A stretch of DNA of 64,000 nucleotides from Takakia lepidozioides. Its lineage: Eukaryota > Streptophyta > Takakiopsida > Takakiales > Takakiaceae. The stretch covers positions 67,394,001 to 67,458,000 of the forward strand of contig CM060733.1 in the NCBI GenBank assembly GCA_030704615.1. Reading direction: 5' to 3'. The position numbers and the translations under genes are program-made. The notes beneath the pieces were generated by a model that did not search any database, was not told the DNA's origin, and saw only the letters and a list, made by a program, of their open reading frames with translations. Below are positions 44,957 through 57,133 of this stretch, piece by piece (the first letter of the stretch is position 1; every line of letters starts with the position of its first letter).

Positions 44957-45108
44957 AATGATGGGGCAACTCTTGTACCCAGCCTCTTGATCTATTGAGT
45001 TTGAGTGTAATAGGGACAATGGTGGAGGACCTAGTGAGGCTATGGCCACTATCACATCTTGTGGCTACCTGGACTTAGAGGGACTTAAGCGCCAGCTAGG
45101 GGGGCGAT

Positions 45109-45743
45109 TGTGATGGACTAGTGACAGCCTAGTGATGGACTAGTGGCTGCACTAGTGGTGGCTAATGGCAGTCTAGTGGTGGACTAGTGGCTGCACTAGT
45201 GGTGGCTAGTGGCAGCCTAGTGTTGGACTAGTGGCTGCACTAGTGGTGGCTAGTGGCAGCCTAGTGATGGACTAGTGGCTGCACTAGTGGTGACTAGTGT
45301 TGTCTAGTGGCAGCCTAGTGGTGGACTAGTGGTGGACTAGTGATAGACTAGTGTTTGGTGTGCACATATGTTGTGTGGTTTTGGACAGCGATGTAGTTGT
45401 GTAGCGATATGTATGCGCACGACAGCTGTCAAGTTATTTTACCACTAGTGTGAAGTTAGCTAGGAAATAGCTAGCTTTTATATATTGACATTTGGGATTG
45501 ACCCAAATGTCAATCCAGGGGCTAATACATGTTTGGGCACCTGACGTTGTTATCTTCACGGCAGATCGCGGTGGGCTCATCTTTCTTGAGTTGAGCCTCA
45601 CCGCATCTAGCTATGGCGCCGTAGTGTGGATTCCCCATGGCATGGGGTGCACTTGGCTCGACTTAATATATAAGTGATGTTTTCATGTGCAAGTATGTGA
45701 GTTTGAGAGAGCTTGTGTGCTTGTATTATTCCTTTCCTTATCA
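45109..45743 (+). repeat. 3' LTR of retrotransposon B copy 1
   Basis: About 635 bp from TGTGATGG to CCTTATCA, preceded by a purine tract (AGCTAGGGGGGCG). The first 250 bp are a minisatellite of CTAGTG-centred units (GTGGACTAGTGGCTGCA). Then come a unique part, a TATA-like TTTTATATATTG near 45,475, and a conserved 3' part also found at 2,827-3,143 and 55,515-56,412. Because TGTCAAG (45,428) is also a breakpoint in two other copies, a shorter LTR (45,428-45,743) cannot be excluded. Confidence 0.6.
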
Positions 45744-45744
45744 T

Positions 45745-45808
45745 TGTGATGGACTAGTGGTAGCCTAGTGATGGACTAGTGGCTGCACTAGTGGTGGCTA
45801 GTGGCAGC
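45745..45808 (+). repeat. Start of a second LTR copy in tandem
   Basis: After one T, TGTGATGGACTAG begins again and continues for about 64 bases of the CTAGTG minisatellite before family A sequence starts at 45,809. This is an LTR-LTR junction followed by truncation. Confidence 0.6.
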
Positions 45809-46831
45809 CGCAATCTTGACGAAATTTCTCACATACTTCCGGTAATAGGAGGCGAGTCCTAGGAAGGATCGCACTCCTGGGACCAAAGTCCGAGGCTCCC
45901 AGTCCAAGATCGCCCTCACCTTTCAGTCATCCATTTTGATCCCATCCTGTGTAATCACATGCCCCAGGAACTCCACTTTTGTGACCCTGAATTCACACTT
46001 TGAAGCTTTGGCATATAGCTTCCCTTCCTGCAATTTTTGGAACACCCTTTTGAGGTGCTCCAGGTGCTCTTCCTTTGTTTTCAAGTACACCAGTATGTCG
46101 TCGATGTATACGATCACAAAGTCATCCAACCACTCCTGGAACAGACTGTTCATTAGTGTGCTAAAGGTCGCGGGTGCATTGGTGAGCCCAAAAGGCATCA
46201 CCAAGAACTCATACGAACCATATCTTGTCCTGCACGAGGTCTACTCCTCATCTCCTTCCGCCACTCGGATCTGATGATACCCGGAGCGCAAATCGATCCG
46301 ACTGAAATACTTCGCTCTTGCCAACCGATCGAAGAGGTTGTTGATTCTTGGAAAATGGTACCGGTTCTTGATAGTCACCTTATTCAGAGCCCTGAAGTCG
46401 ACACACATCCGCAGCGTCCCATCCTTCTTGTCTGCGAATAGCACCCGGGCTCCGTAAGGTGACTTACTCGGCCGGATGTACCCCTTTGACATTAGATCCT
46501 TGAGCTGAGTCTTCAGCTCGACCAACTCTCTGTGGCTCAACCGGTAGGGCGCCTTGACAGGCGGCTCCGATCCCGGTATTACCTCAATCTTGTGGTCAAC
46601 TCCCCTTTGCGGTGGCAAGCCGCTTGGTAAATCCTCCGGCATCACATCCTGGTGTTTCTCCAAAATCCCCTTGATCCAATCTGGGCTCGGCTCCCCATCG
46701 CCTTCTCCCTTCACTTGTCTTACATAAAGCAAAGACTGGGGCTCGTGTGACTCCTCCACGGCCCACTCCCTTGCTGACAGAAGGTTTATTCGCCCTCCCA
46801 CGGGGTTGGGCATTTCAGACACTCGTAAAAC
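45809..46831 (-). pseudogene. Fragment of a family A chromovirus polymerase (reverse transcriptase)
   Basis: The minus strand is colinear with 26,830-27,855 of the complete element. It contains the protease-RT linker, [54 protein letters not shown] and the thumb region. Stops occur after VAEGDEE (near 46,240) and after GIKMDD (near 45,922). Both ends are cut abruptly, next to the B LTR on the left and CACTA-like sequence on the right. Confidence 0.88.
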
Positions 46832-46989
46832 ATGTTCGGGTGGGAAGAAGGACATTCAGCCCAAACCCGTGACACCGACACCTCAGCCTCAGCCGGTGAT
46901 ACCTTCGATGGAGGGTCGTGTTCTTCGGTCGGGATCAGGGAAGAAAATGAAACGATAAACGAATCCAAATCGGACCTAAATGAAAATGA

Positions 46990-49183
46990 CATAAGAAGTC
47001 TTTAGAAAAGCCTAGGGGTTAGTGCTAGCCCGGCCCCTAGAACAGTCCTAACTAAGGCTACTAAGACAAGGAGAGAGCTCCTAGAGAAGGAGAAGAACGA
47101 GAAAGAGGAAGAGGAGAGACTGAAAGAGGAGAGGGAGAAAGAAGAGAGGGAGAGAGTACAAAAAGAGGACTCCCTCACAAGAAAGAAAAGGAAGAAGAAG
47201 TCTTCCAAGAAGGATGACAAGGAGGCCAAGAGAGCTAAGAGGGAAGAGGCCGAGAGAGCCAAGAGGGAGGAGGCGAGAGAAAGAGGGTTGAGGACGAAGA
47301 GAGAGAGAAGAAAGAGGGGGCCGAGAGGGAAAGGGAGGCAGCTCAGAGGCCGACCCCAGAGGCCGAGGCCAAGAGAGAGACAGGCATTGGAGCCTCTCAA
47401 ATTCCAGCAAAGAAGGTGTTGGACGAAGGAGTTTCAAAGCTCTTGGATGCTTGGCATTCAGTGCTTGCAAGTGTGCGAGAATCACTCTTGGGTGGGGTTG
47501 GAGGAGATCAGATCAGCCTCCCGCAAGTGAAGCCGGGGGCAATCCAAGGTGTACAAGGCTTCAATGCCACCGAGGTTGAGGTGAGATGCACGCTTCCTTT
47601 CCCTCCTTTAAATTGTTCATTTTGTTTGGGTTTCCTTTCCTTCGACACTCATAGGGTTTTTTTTTCAGGCGGTGGCGTCTTTGGTGAGGCTGTTAGCCAC
47701 CGATGTGGGGGTTGCGCATGAGGGAGGCACTGTGGTGCTTCAGTCACCGGCCCGCAAGGCCACTTTGCAAGGAGGTAAGAAGGTGAGGGAACTTGACGTT
47801 CATTTGAGAATTAGAGAGAAGGATGCGGAGGAGAGAACCCGACATGAGAGAGAGAAGGGTGAGGTGGTGGTGGGGAGAGGGAAAGGGAAGGCCCCAAAGC
47901 CTGAGAGGGTCGCAAAGAAGAAGAAGAAAAGGGGGGAGGGGGGGGCATGATGACTTGCTTCGAAATGTAGAGGCGGGGGAGGGCCGTGGGAAAGGGAAAG
48001 AGATAAAGGGAGAGGGCCGTGCTGAGAAGAGACATCGTGGTGAAGGCAAGGGGGATGTGGATGGAAAGGAAGGGAAGGGAGGGAAGGGAGAGAAGAGAAG
48101 GAAGAGATGGAAAGGGGATGTGGATGGCACAAGTCCCAAGGGAGGGTCAGAGAAGAAGGCTCTAGTGGTGAGGAGGGTGCCACTGGTGGAGGTCAATGCC
48201 AATGGGGACCCCATTGGCGAGTTTTGGGAAGCCATGAAGAGGGTTGCCTTTGATAAGGCAGCCTCTTGGTTCCCTTGGCATATAGATTGGCCCCAACAAT
48301 CATGGGTCGATCGTAGGGGTTTTGTGACCCAAATAGCGAGAGAGTTTGGGGGCACCTGGAGTGAGACGAGGTTGTTAGAGATGGTGGGCAAGAACCTCAA
48401 GGACAAGAGATACCGTGCAAGAGAGGCGATCCGGAAAGCAATGAAGCATGGGGTTACTCCCCAACGCCCACATGGGATAACACCAGTATGTGCTAACTTC
48501 ACCTCAATTCAGTTCTTGATTTCATTATATGCATATTGTTTGAGGGCAATGGTGTTAGCTAAGGATGTTTGGGAAGACTAACCAAAAATGGTTTGGGGGG
48601 CATGCATAGGAGTCTTGGGAAGCCCTCATTGCGGGGGACGAAGACGCCGCAAAGAAGGAGGGGTTTGCTAGAGGCCGTGAGTCTGAAACAGCACGGCTAG
48701 AGAAATCCGACTCCACGCATAGATATGGCCCCGGGGGAGCCAAGTCTTTCGTCACTCATTTTGTAAGTCATATGTACTCATCTAAGATTTCAAAGTTCAT
48801 CTTTCTCTTGCGTCTTTCTCTCTCTCGCTCTTTCTCTCTTTCTCTCACTCGCTCTTTCTCTCTTTCTCTCACTCTCTTTGAGATATTCACTCATGGCAAT
48901 TTGTATGTCATGTGTAGGTAAAACGCTTTGGGAGGAAGCCCTCAAAGATAGAATTGGGGTACACCAAGGACCATGGTTGGGGTAGGCTCCTGGTTGCCAT
49001 GACAACTGATGAGTTGTCAACCAAGGAGGATGCGATGGATGATGGGGAGTCACAGGTTGACACCACGGTAGTTGATCAGCAGGCCCGCACCTCGGGCTCC
49101 TCATCGGAGGAGTCGGACGGTAATTCCATTTCCGACTCCGGGGATAAGCAAATTCATGCGGCGCGGCGGCCTTCATACTAGTA
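46990..49183 (+). pseudogene. CACTA-associated protein (Transposase_24/TNP1-like), spliced
   Basis: The first exon encodes a strongly charged Lys/Glu/Arg coiled-coil stretch (47,085-47,330) and VLDEGVSKLLDAWHSVLASV, ending near 47,579. A short intron with a T-rich acceptor follows (to 47,669). Exon 2 has AVASLVRLLATDVG and then Gly/Lys/Arg-rich sequence, with at least one frame change near 47,945. The following frame contains PLVEVNANGDPIGEFWEAMK, WVDRRGFVTQIAREFGG and an NLKDKRYRAREAIRKAMKHG block, the layout of plant CACTA ORF2/Transposase_24 proteins. SDSTHRYGPGGAKSFVTHF (48,700-48,762) fits the family's conserved HTTGS..F block. A last exon (48,918-49,183) follows an intron with a CT-rich microsatellite (48,815-48,880). 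It is probably a DNA-binding accessory protein. Confidence 0.5.
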
Positions 49184-49439
49184 GTAGTGAGTTGGAGACT
49201 GATGAGAATGAGTGATGAGAGGTTTTCCTTAGCATCCCTCACACATGTACAAAACCTCATGCTTTTTTTATAAAAGCTTTTGTACATTCGTTGTCCATTT
49301 CCAATACCAACAACCCTTGGGTGCATTTGTGTGCCTGTCCTTTGAACTAGATTTGTGAGTGTAGATTAGTGCCTAAAACACCTAGGAAAAGCCCTCTATG
49401 CATGGACCCAAAATAGTATCCAAAAAATGAATCAAATGA

Positions 49440-50023
49440 GCATAGTACAAAACAGTGACCCCTAGCAGTCACGGATTCCAACCCCTGTGACTGCCAAAGG
49501 TCGGCCCCCTGCGACGGTTTGGGTTCCCTGCGATGCCCTGGGGGTCGCAGGAAGCAGAACATACCTCCCCTCTGCGACCCCAGAGGGTCACACAGGGTTG
49601 GCACTCCTGCGACAGTGTGGGTACCCTACAACTGCCCAGGCATTGCAGATGGCAAAGAGGGACACCCCACTACGACCTCATGGCCATCGCATGTTGCACA
49701 CAGGGTCCACGCAACGACCACATCTGCGATGGCTCAGGGGTCGCTGTCCGTGTCGGCAAAGGGTCGTATGGGATTTAAGGTGGAGACCTTGCTGTTGCAG
49801 GTCTGCGACGGACCAGCTGTCACAACATCCGACTGTTGGGAGTCACAAAAGGGGACCACACCAAGCCATGCTCCTGTGGAGTCTGCGACCCCCCAGCCAT
49901 CGCAAATCTGTGACGTTTTGAGTGCGGTGGCCCTGCCGTCGCAGTTTGGACCCGTGGCTGGGCTTCCCTGGACCCCATCTGCGACGGCTGGGCCGTCGCA
50001 AATCCCCCTCAATTGTAGTAGTG
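49440..50023. repeat. CACTA subterminal repeats and right terminus
   Basis: The motif CTGCGAC or its complement GTCGCAG, with close variants, recurs about 20 times in both orientations between 49,450 and 50,000 and stops just before TTGTAGTAGTG. Subterminal arrays like this bind the TNPA-type protein in known CACTA elements. Confidence 0.7.
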
Positions 50024-50560
50024 AACCTTGCTATTGCCCAAACACCGAGACACATTGAGGTATGCCACTATTTGTGGAGGGGGATATCGTCCAGGGGTTC
50101 GACGTTTCCACCCTGGGGACTATGTGTATCTACAGCAAACAACGCCTACAACCTTGGATGTCACAGCAGGAAGTGTGATTATAAGAATCAGGAAGGTGTT
50201 GCTTTCAGGAGTGTTGATTCTGGAGGTCGAGATGACATGGTATGGAAGGACCATGTGCGCAATTGGCGCCATGTCATCTTCCACATATGTGGCTGTCACC
50301 TTCCACTGCATGTGGATAGGAGGATAGATCCCAACTTTGCGGTGGTGCCTGCAGGGTTGCGTTACATGCTATGTGGATGCTGGTGGTGCCGCAACCATGT
50401 TGGTGTGTGACACATGCTCAAGGGGGTGACATATGGGATGCTTAATACCACCACTTGAGGAGGTTCTTAGCGGAGAATGGTTGTGTCCACGATGCCTTGG
50501 ACAGAGGTAGTGGGCATGACAATGGTGAAGTTGACAAGTGATCCAAGGTCTAACTAGTGG
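50024..50560 (+). pseudogene. Retrotransposon B copy 2: integrase tail with decayed PHD finger
   Basis: Colinear with 44,390-44,880 of copy 1: HRDTLRY, FHPGDYVYLQQT, TLDVTAG, then RIDPNFAVVPAGLRYMLCG and a broken PHD finger (GCLIPPLEEVLSGEWLCPRCLG near 50,438-50,505). It has a stop near 50,408 and frame changes. It confirms that the PHD segment is a regular part of the family. At 50,560 the homology stops and minus-strand B sequence begins. Confidence 0.8.
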
Positions 50561-50564
50561 GAGC

Positions 50565-53288
50565 TCAATGCCATGGATACTCAATTGCAGCTGTGAATGC
50601 TGTCGGTGTTGGCATCTTGCCTCGCTGGGCAACCGCAACTCCTCCTATGAACGTCGCACGGAGCTGCACACGTCGGCCCTCCCCTAACTGCCATCTAGGC
50701 CTATAGGAAGCTGACTCCTCCCAAAAATCCAGGGTGAAGCCCATGGGGTACAACACTGCCCCACCAACAAGGACATCGTACGAGACCGCGTCTATCACAA
50801 TGGCCTTGGCTCTCATCACTGAGCCATCTATAGGATGATCCGGCTGTAGTCTGATAGCCAACTCACGCCGTATCATGCCCCGAGCCTGCTCTGATCCTCC
50901 CAGAGATGTCTGTATCTGGAAAGGGCACGGCTCCATATCCGCCTCCATGAGGCCCAAGCCTGCAATAGCAGCTTTGCCCAGCATCAATGGCTGAGCTCCC
51001 GAGTCCAACAAGACCCGCAATGGCCAGTACCTCTTGCCTGCCGGTCCACTCAAACAGAAAATGTCATCCTGGTTGTCTAGCATGACAACTCCAGGTGTCA
51101 CCATGGCGCGCTCAATGGCTGGCCTAGCTGACAGCTGCAGCTTGTCATGGCGCCGCCGTGGCAGTCTTGACCCTCACATCCGAGGATCCCTCCGGCACTA
51201 CACCTCCCACTATCTCCACAGAAGATGAAGTAACCTCCCCACTCTCACAGAGTGTCGCTGCCAGCCTGAACATCTCAGCTGGTCTTACCCCCGGCGTCGC
51301 AATCATGGTAGCCGAGAACAATGGAGCCTGTCACATAGCTATGGCTGCCCCCAGCATCACACTAGCTGCCGTAGCCTTGGCAACACTAGGTAGTGGTGAT
51401 GCCCGTGTAGCTCTCCCCAATGGCATAGTAACCTCCGCCTCGGTAACAGTCGGGCGGGAACTAGGTGCCATGGACGGCATCGACACTGTCTCCGCCAATG
51501 TGAATGACTGAGGAAGCCTGGCCTGACGGCTTGCCTCCCCATGCTGTGGATCCAACTCCACCTCCGCACCCCGTGGCTCAGGAACTCGTGTTACTCCTCG
51601 AGTCACTGCCGCAGCTGACTCCACTTGCAGTCCTGCCCCACACAAAGTGGTAGTGGTAGTACTGCCCGGCACTAGTGGCAGTGGTGCCCCACCCACAGTG
51701 GTAGTGGTAGTGGCACCCCTCACCAGTGGTAGTGGTGCCCCACCCATAGTGGTAGTGGTAGTGGCACTACCACTAGTGCCCCGCACATGAATCCCATGCC
51801 TCCTAAGTCTCCTCCATCAGGAGAAGGAGATGGACCATCCAGCCTTGGAGCCGGTACCACCTGAGCTATGGTCATGGCAGCGAGCCTTTGCTCTAGCTGC
51901 TGAAGCCGGTTGGCCATGCCTTGGTCACCACCCTGACCTCCACATCCTTGGCCATGTTGAGCCTGCCCTTGGCCTGCACCTCGTGCCTGGCCACCTCGCC
52001 CCCGGCCACCATTGTTCCCTTGGAACCGGCCTGGGCGCAACTCAGGGTGCAAACCATAGCACTGGGCCTCTCCATGCCCGTACCTGCCACAATGCCCACA
52101 CTGCACCTGTGCAGGCTGTGCCGGTGCCAAACCATTGCCTCCCTCTGGGCAATCCTTCTTGACATGGGGTCCTCCACATGTCCAGCACACTACATCCGCC
52201 CGTTGTTGGCCAACAAATGAAGGGAGAGACCCCTGCATCTGAGGTCCTCTCTGCCCTTCCCTGGGCTTCACCTAAGCCCCTTGCTGCCTTGAGCATATTG
52301 AGGTAGTGGCTGGCTAGGAGCACCACTACCCCGTGGTGCCTCCTTAGCAAATCCCACCATGACCACTCGTTCCTCCACCATGTTGAGCTCTATCCGCTCT
52401 GCTAGCAAAAACACATTTGCTAAGGTGGGTTGGGCCGCTTGTAGGAGAGTTGCATCCCGCGCCCTTCTCCTCAGCTCCTTGTCCAATATCCCGTACCAGA
52501 ACTCGACTGTCTGAGCCTCCGTAACCCCTTGGGTTACATTAATCAAGCGCCTCATGCGAGTGAAAGCCTCCCTCAAGCTCTCAGTAGGCTTCCGTTGGAA
52601 CTCTTGCAAACTCCTCAACTTCTCTGTCCTCACCCCTTAGTAGTTCCTTCTCAACTCTTCGAAGAACTCCACAACAGGGTTGAAGGCAGGCACTGCCACT
52701 GATGTTGGTGCAGCAGTAGCTTGGGTGGACGTCGTAGTTGCTGTACCACTAGTCCCACTACTGCTTGTGGAAGCTGTTGTTGTAGCTGCTGCTGCTGGTG
52801 CAGCTGCCGGTGTGGCTGCTGCCTTTGTGCCTCTAGTGATGGAGACATAGTCGGGTGACCAGTACATCCTCCACTCCTCGATCTCAATATCGTGCCCCTG
52901 CCTAAACTCATGTAATCATCCATGGGCGGCCCCTCAAGGTGCTGAAACAGCCCCTTCCATGCCATGAAAGGTGTAAACAGTTGTGGATTGCGCATTTGCT
53001 GCAAGTCACACCAACTATCAAACTCTTGGATAAAATCATCCAACTCGATGGTGCCCACCGCCCCAGAGTACCTTCGTGGCCCCTTGGTGGCTCCATACAT
53101 CTCCTCCATCGTGTCCCACAACAATGGCAAGGAAACAACTTGCACCGCCGGTGTGAGTCTTCATGATTCACAATCCGAATCAGAACCTTCCGTAGAAGAC
53201 ACAGGAGGTGAAGGTGGCCTAAACTGCACACCTCGTCTCGTATACCCGCTAGTATCGCTAGTGCTCGTACCGGCACTTTCCCCAGCAA
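50565..53288 (-). pseudogene. Retrotransposon B copy 2: gag and protease
   Basis: The minus strand carries the same order as 16,460-19,150: LPLLWDTMEEMYGATKG, YVSITRGTKAA, FQRKPTESLREAFTRMRR, zinc knuckles CWTCGGPHVKKDC and CGHCGRYGHGEAQC, Thr/Pro repeats and protease VLLDSGAQ (near 51,020). TAA at 52,634-52,636 stands where copy 1 has CAA. Near 52,273 TAG stands where copy 1 has CAG, together with a one-base loss. The protease frame is intact past the point where copy 1 has TGA. It ends at 50,565 before any methyltransferase or RT sequence. Confidence 0.82.
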
Positions 53289-55350
53289 CTAGTGGCACCT
53301 CCGTGTTGACAAATTGACACTCAACCAGTCATGAACATGTCTCTAACCCCCTCTCCACAAGGTAACCGGGTAGAGAACCTGATGCGGCTTATGGTTTGGA
53401 ATACTAGGTTCCTAACATAGCCTGCACCTGCACCTGCATCCACCGCAGGCACTCCTATGGTTGGCTGGTCATCACCTCCAACCTCACCACAGGAGAAACA
53501 AAGATGGTCCGACTGGTCATCAACCCAGCCTCACCATCGACAACATGCTCTAGGGTGGGATCGGTGATAAAGCCCGAGTCCACCACCTATAAAATCAAGC
53601 ACCCACACAAAACTAGCATGCCGCACAATCAAGCATGCAGGTGTGGAGGGGATCCAAACACAAGAATGAAAACAACAACTCCCCCACACCAAAAATCTCT
53701 CCACAGTGTCGCTCCTGCAACCCAGCCCAAACCCGGACTGACTCTTGCCTCCACCTACGGAAAGGTCTCGGCCTACAGAGAAGGTGGAAAGCTACGAGGA
53801 AGGGAAACTAGAGCAATGCCTATCCCAAGCACGCTCTCATCCCAACACCCTCTTTTTTCCTCTCTTCTCTCACTTGCATGACCATGAGAGCATCCTGTAG
53901 ACACTCCTCAAACCGCCCTCCACGAGCTCATGAAACTTGGCCTCCAAGGCCCCATGCAAGCCTCCATAGGGTCCGCCAGTGCCTCCTTACGTCCACCAGC
54001 CATTCCTCTGAATGGAACCACCTCAGGAAACCACACCATTCGCTGAAGGTTAAAAAATGGAGCAAATAGAGGTACATATAGGCCCCAACAACATTGTGTC
54101 CAAAGGAATTACCTGCAGGTTGGTCTTCCCCATAGTTAAGAATTGGGCTGAAAACCCTAAAAGATTACCTGCAGGGAAGTAATCCCCTTTGTTAAAACGC
54201 AACAGGGAGGCAATTCCGACTTTTCTGCCGGATCAGCTAGCTCAAGCTAGTGAAAAAAGATTATTATTATCATTTTTAATTTTTAATTTTTACTCTTACT
54301 GTTCGCGGCCTTCCGTGGCTCCAACCGCCACGACTCCTCACAGCCCGCCCTAGGCACTCGTTGGCCACGGGCTGCCCAGTGATACCCCGTGGTACCACTC
54401 CCACGAGCCTTCATGGCCCGCCATCCCCACGATCTGGTCACCGTGCCCACCCGTTGTATCCGCACCACGACTTCCAACGGTCACGGTCAACGGTCACGGT
54501 CAACCATCACGACCTGGGCTCCTGGTATCTCGTGATACCGCCCCAACGGCCCATCACGACCACTATTCCCTGCGTTCCCTGGAACTCCCAACGAGTTCCC
54601 ATGCGTTCCCGAGCTCTCCCCGAGCTGGGGTTTGCTCCTGCATCTGCTGCCGCTGAGCTATGGCTTCTGCGGAGCCATCAGCCCCGTCGCCTTGCACTCC
54701 TGAGCTCTCACGGCCCACTAAAAGTGCCCCCAACTCAACAAGCAAGCTATATGCTACCCAACAAACTCCATTTCTCCACGAAACTCACAAAAGTGAATCT
54801 GAAAATACACACCTTGATAAACTTGGTGTACCTGCAGTTCTACTACACATTCCTTGGCTCTAGGACGCCTCACTGTTGCCCTTCCAGCCCCGCTCTTGCC
54901 ACTCCGAGAGCCCTCGCCGTGCTAGAGTTTCAGATTGAAACTTCTAACTCAAGCAATACTTCACAAGTGCACTGATTTGCACACAAGAGGGACCAGCCCC
55001 CTCTCTTCACTCATACCTCTTCAAAGCTTGGAGCTGCAGCTCCCAACAGGCTGTAATGCATCCCCTCGCAGCTCCGCCATTCGGCTGCTCCTCATCTACC
55101 CGCAACAACTCGTTTCGGGCAGATACCTGGAGCTAATCATATTATCTCCAACCTGCAACATGCTAACTTCCCATGCGCAACCCACATTTCAGCGCTCCTT
55201 AATTCGGCCTGCAGCTGAAGAAGACGACCACCAGTTCGCCCACTCGTGGCCAGCATCTCCTCCGCTTCACACTAGAAGCCCAAACTTGGTTGCCATAGCG
55301 TTGAGCTATGCAACGCCGCTCTTCAACATAGGCTACCCGCCTCTCTATCC
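53289..55350 (-). other. Leader region of retrotransposon B copy 2
   Basis: Colinear with the complement of 14,586-16,449. It differs by a roughly 200-bp insertion (54,090-54,290) that contains a duplicated GATTACCTGCAGG-type motif and an A/T-rich run. No credible ORF. Confidence 0.65.
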
Positions 55351-55514
55351 ATGGCAAACCTGCACCCTGTTTGCCTTTGCACTCTATCCGCTTTGGATAA
55401 GCTCATGCACGGCTCCCTACACTCTAGGCTGAACTGCTTCTCATGATCTGAAAACACAAGTGCTACAACTAACTCGAACCTGGCACTCACAGACTCGAGC
55501 TAATCTTTCTCGAG

Positions 55515-56106
55515 TGATAAGGAAAAGAATGATACAAACATACAAGCTCTCTCAAACTCACACACTTGCATATGAAAACATCACTCATATAATAGTCAAG
55601 CCAAGTGCACCCCACGCCATGGGGAATCCACACTACGGCGCCATAGCTAGATGCGGTGAGGCTCAACTCGAGAAATATGAGCCCACCGTGATCTGCCGTG
55701 AAGATACCAACGCCAGGTGCCCAAACATGTATTGGTCCCTGGATTGATACTTGGGTCAATCCCAAATGTCAATATATAAAAGCTAGCTATTTCCTAGCTA
55801 ACTTCACACCAGTGGTAAAATAACTTGACAGCTGTCGTGCGCATACATATCGCTACACAACTACATCGTTGTCCAAAACCACACAACATATGTGCACACC
55901 AAACACTAGTCTATCACTAGTCCACCACTAGTGCACCACTAGGCTGCCACTAGACAACCACTAGTCACCACTAGTGTAGCCACTAGTCCACCACTAGGCT
56001 GCCACTAGCCACCACTAGTGCAGCCACTAGTCCAACCACTAGGCTGCCACTAGCCACCACTAGTGCAGCCATTAGTCCATCACTAGGCTGCCACTAGTCC
56101 ATCACA
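55515..56106 (-). repeat. 5' LTR of retrotransposon B copy 2
   Basis: On the minus strand it runs from TGTGATGGACTAG at 56,106 through the CTAGTG minisatellite (about 55,900-56,106) and the TATA-like TTTTATATATTG (about 55,775) to CCTTATCA at 55,515. The leader follows from CTCGAG down to 55,351. No initiator-Met primer site like that of family A is visible. Confidence 0.6.
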
Positions 56107-56107
56107 A

Positions 56108-56412
56108 TGATAAGGAAAGGAATGATACAAGCATACAAGCTCTCTCAAACTCACACACTTGCACATGAAAACATCACTCATATATTAAGTCGAGCCAAGT
56201 GCACCCCACGCCATAGGGAATCCACACTACGGCGCCATAGCTAGACGCGGTGAGGCTCAATTCGAGAAAGATGAGCCCACCGCGATCTGCAGTGAAGATA
56301 ACAACGCCAGGTGCCCAAACATGTATTGGCCCCTGGATTGACACTTGGGTCAATCCCAAATGTCAATATATAAAAGCTAGCTATTTCACACCAGTGGTAA
56401 AATAACTTGACA
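56108..56412 (-). repeat. Partial tandem LTR of retrotransposon B
   Basis: A second copy of the conserved 3' part of the LTR (TGTCAAG at 56,412 to CCTTATCA at 56,108), separated by a single base from the full LTR. It repeats the arrangement at 45,743-45,745 and shares its TGTCAAG breakpoint with 3,143. Confidence 0.65.
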
Positions 56413-57133
56413 CACAGTTCACAGCAGACAGAGAGGCATGTGGTGATGAGTGGCGTGCCAATCGACGTCTACCTTATCAGATCAGCCAATACCTAGGTCA
56501 TTAGATGGTCCCACGACTCTAAATAAAGAAGACCTGGCAGAGGGTGACGAATATGTTTCAGATTCAGAATAAAGTTTATTGTTGGAACCATTTGTTCAAT
56601 AGCATCATCTCACAATGGTCTGGCCACTTGTCTGTTTTTCAAAGTCTGTCACAGCTGCACAAACCACTTAAAGTTTTTCATGTATCACCCAAAAAGTGGT
56701 ACCAATCACTGTTGTGTAGGCAACCACTCATGAGCAACCACTAGCATAGTGGTTCCAATTACTGCAATATCTTTCACCACCCACTCTCCACCACTGTCAA
56801 AGTGGTACAAATCAATGAGGTGTCTTTAACCACTCAAGATCAACGTGCATTGTCCCTGTCCACGTGGAATATTATATTTATGAATTAAAATATATTTCCA
56901 AATAATAAATCACAAATAAAATTTGATTTATTACACGTGGAGTAGCAAGTGGTTTCAACCACTTCCCATCACTGAGGTCCCGGTTATCAGCATCACGTCC
57001 GTCAGTCAGCATTAGGTAAAGTCAGATCTGACGCTGACGGGACCTCCGTCACGTCAAGTTCGGGGAATATTCTGGTAAAAATAATACCAGGTAAAATACT
57101 GCCACTTAAGCAGCCACATTGCCGACACGGTGG
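56413..57133. other. Spacer with weak AGTGGT repeats, no gene recognised
   Basis: Related blocks such as AAGTGGTACCAATCACTG recur imperfectly near 56,693, 56,750 and 56,800. An A/T-rich stretch lies at 56,865-56,935. I see no ORF with recognisable motifs. Confidence 0.5.

Larger units (their letters stand above)
14586..45808 (+). mobile_element. Ty3/gypsy-type retrotransposon B, copy 1, with C5-methyltransferase and PHD finger, split by a 22-kb insertion
   Basis: The element runs as leader (14,586-16,449), gag and protease (16,450-19,354), C5-methyltransferase (19,367-20,701), then an interruption at 20,741-42,974, then the end of RNase H, integrase and a PHD finger (43,000-44,956) and the 3' LTR (45,109-45,743). 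The 5' LTR and start of the leader are missing: homology to copy 2 begins abruptly at 14,586. The reverse transcriptase and most of RNase H, expected between methyltransferase and integrase, are absent, so the big insertion probably came with a deletion. Several in-frame stops show the copy is inactive. Cytosine-methyltransferase retrotransposons are known from charophytes and dinoflagellates. Confidence 0.75.
46832..50023 (+). mobile_element. Right part of a CACTA-type DNA transposon inserted in retrotransposon B copy 2
   Basis: The right end is TTGTAGTAGTG (50,013-50,023), the complement of the canonical CACTACTACAA terminus, and retrotransposon B sequence starts three bases later. Subterminal GCGAC/GTCGC repeats precede it, and a CACTA-type ORF2-like gene lies inside. 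The left terminus was not found: at 46,831/46,832 the sequence joins a family A fragment, so the element is truncated. Confidence 0.7.
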
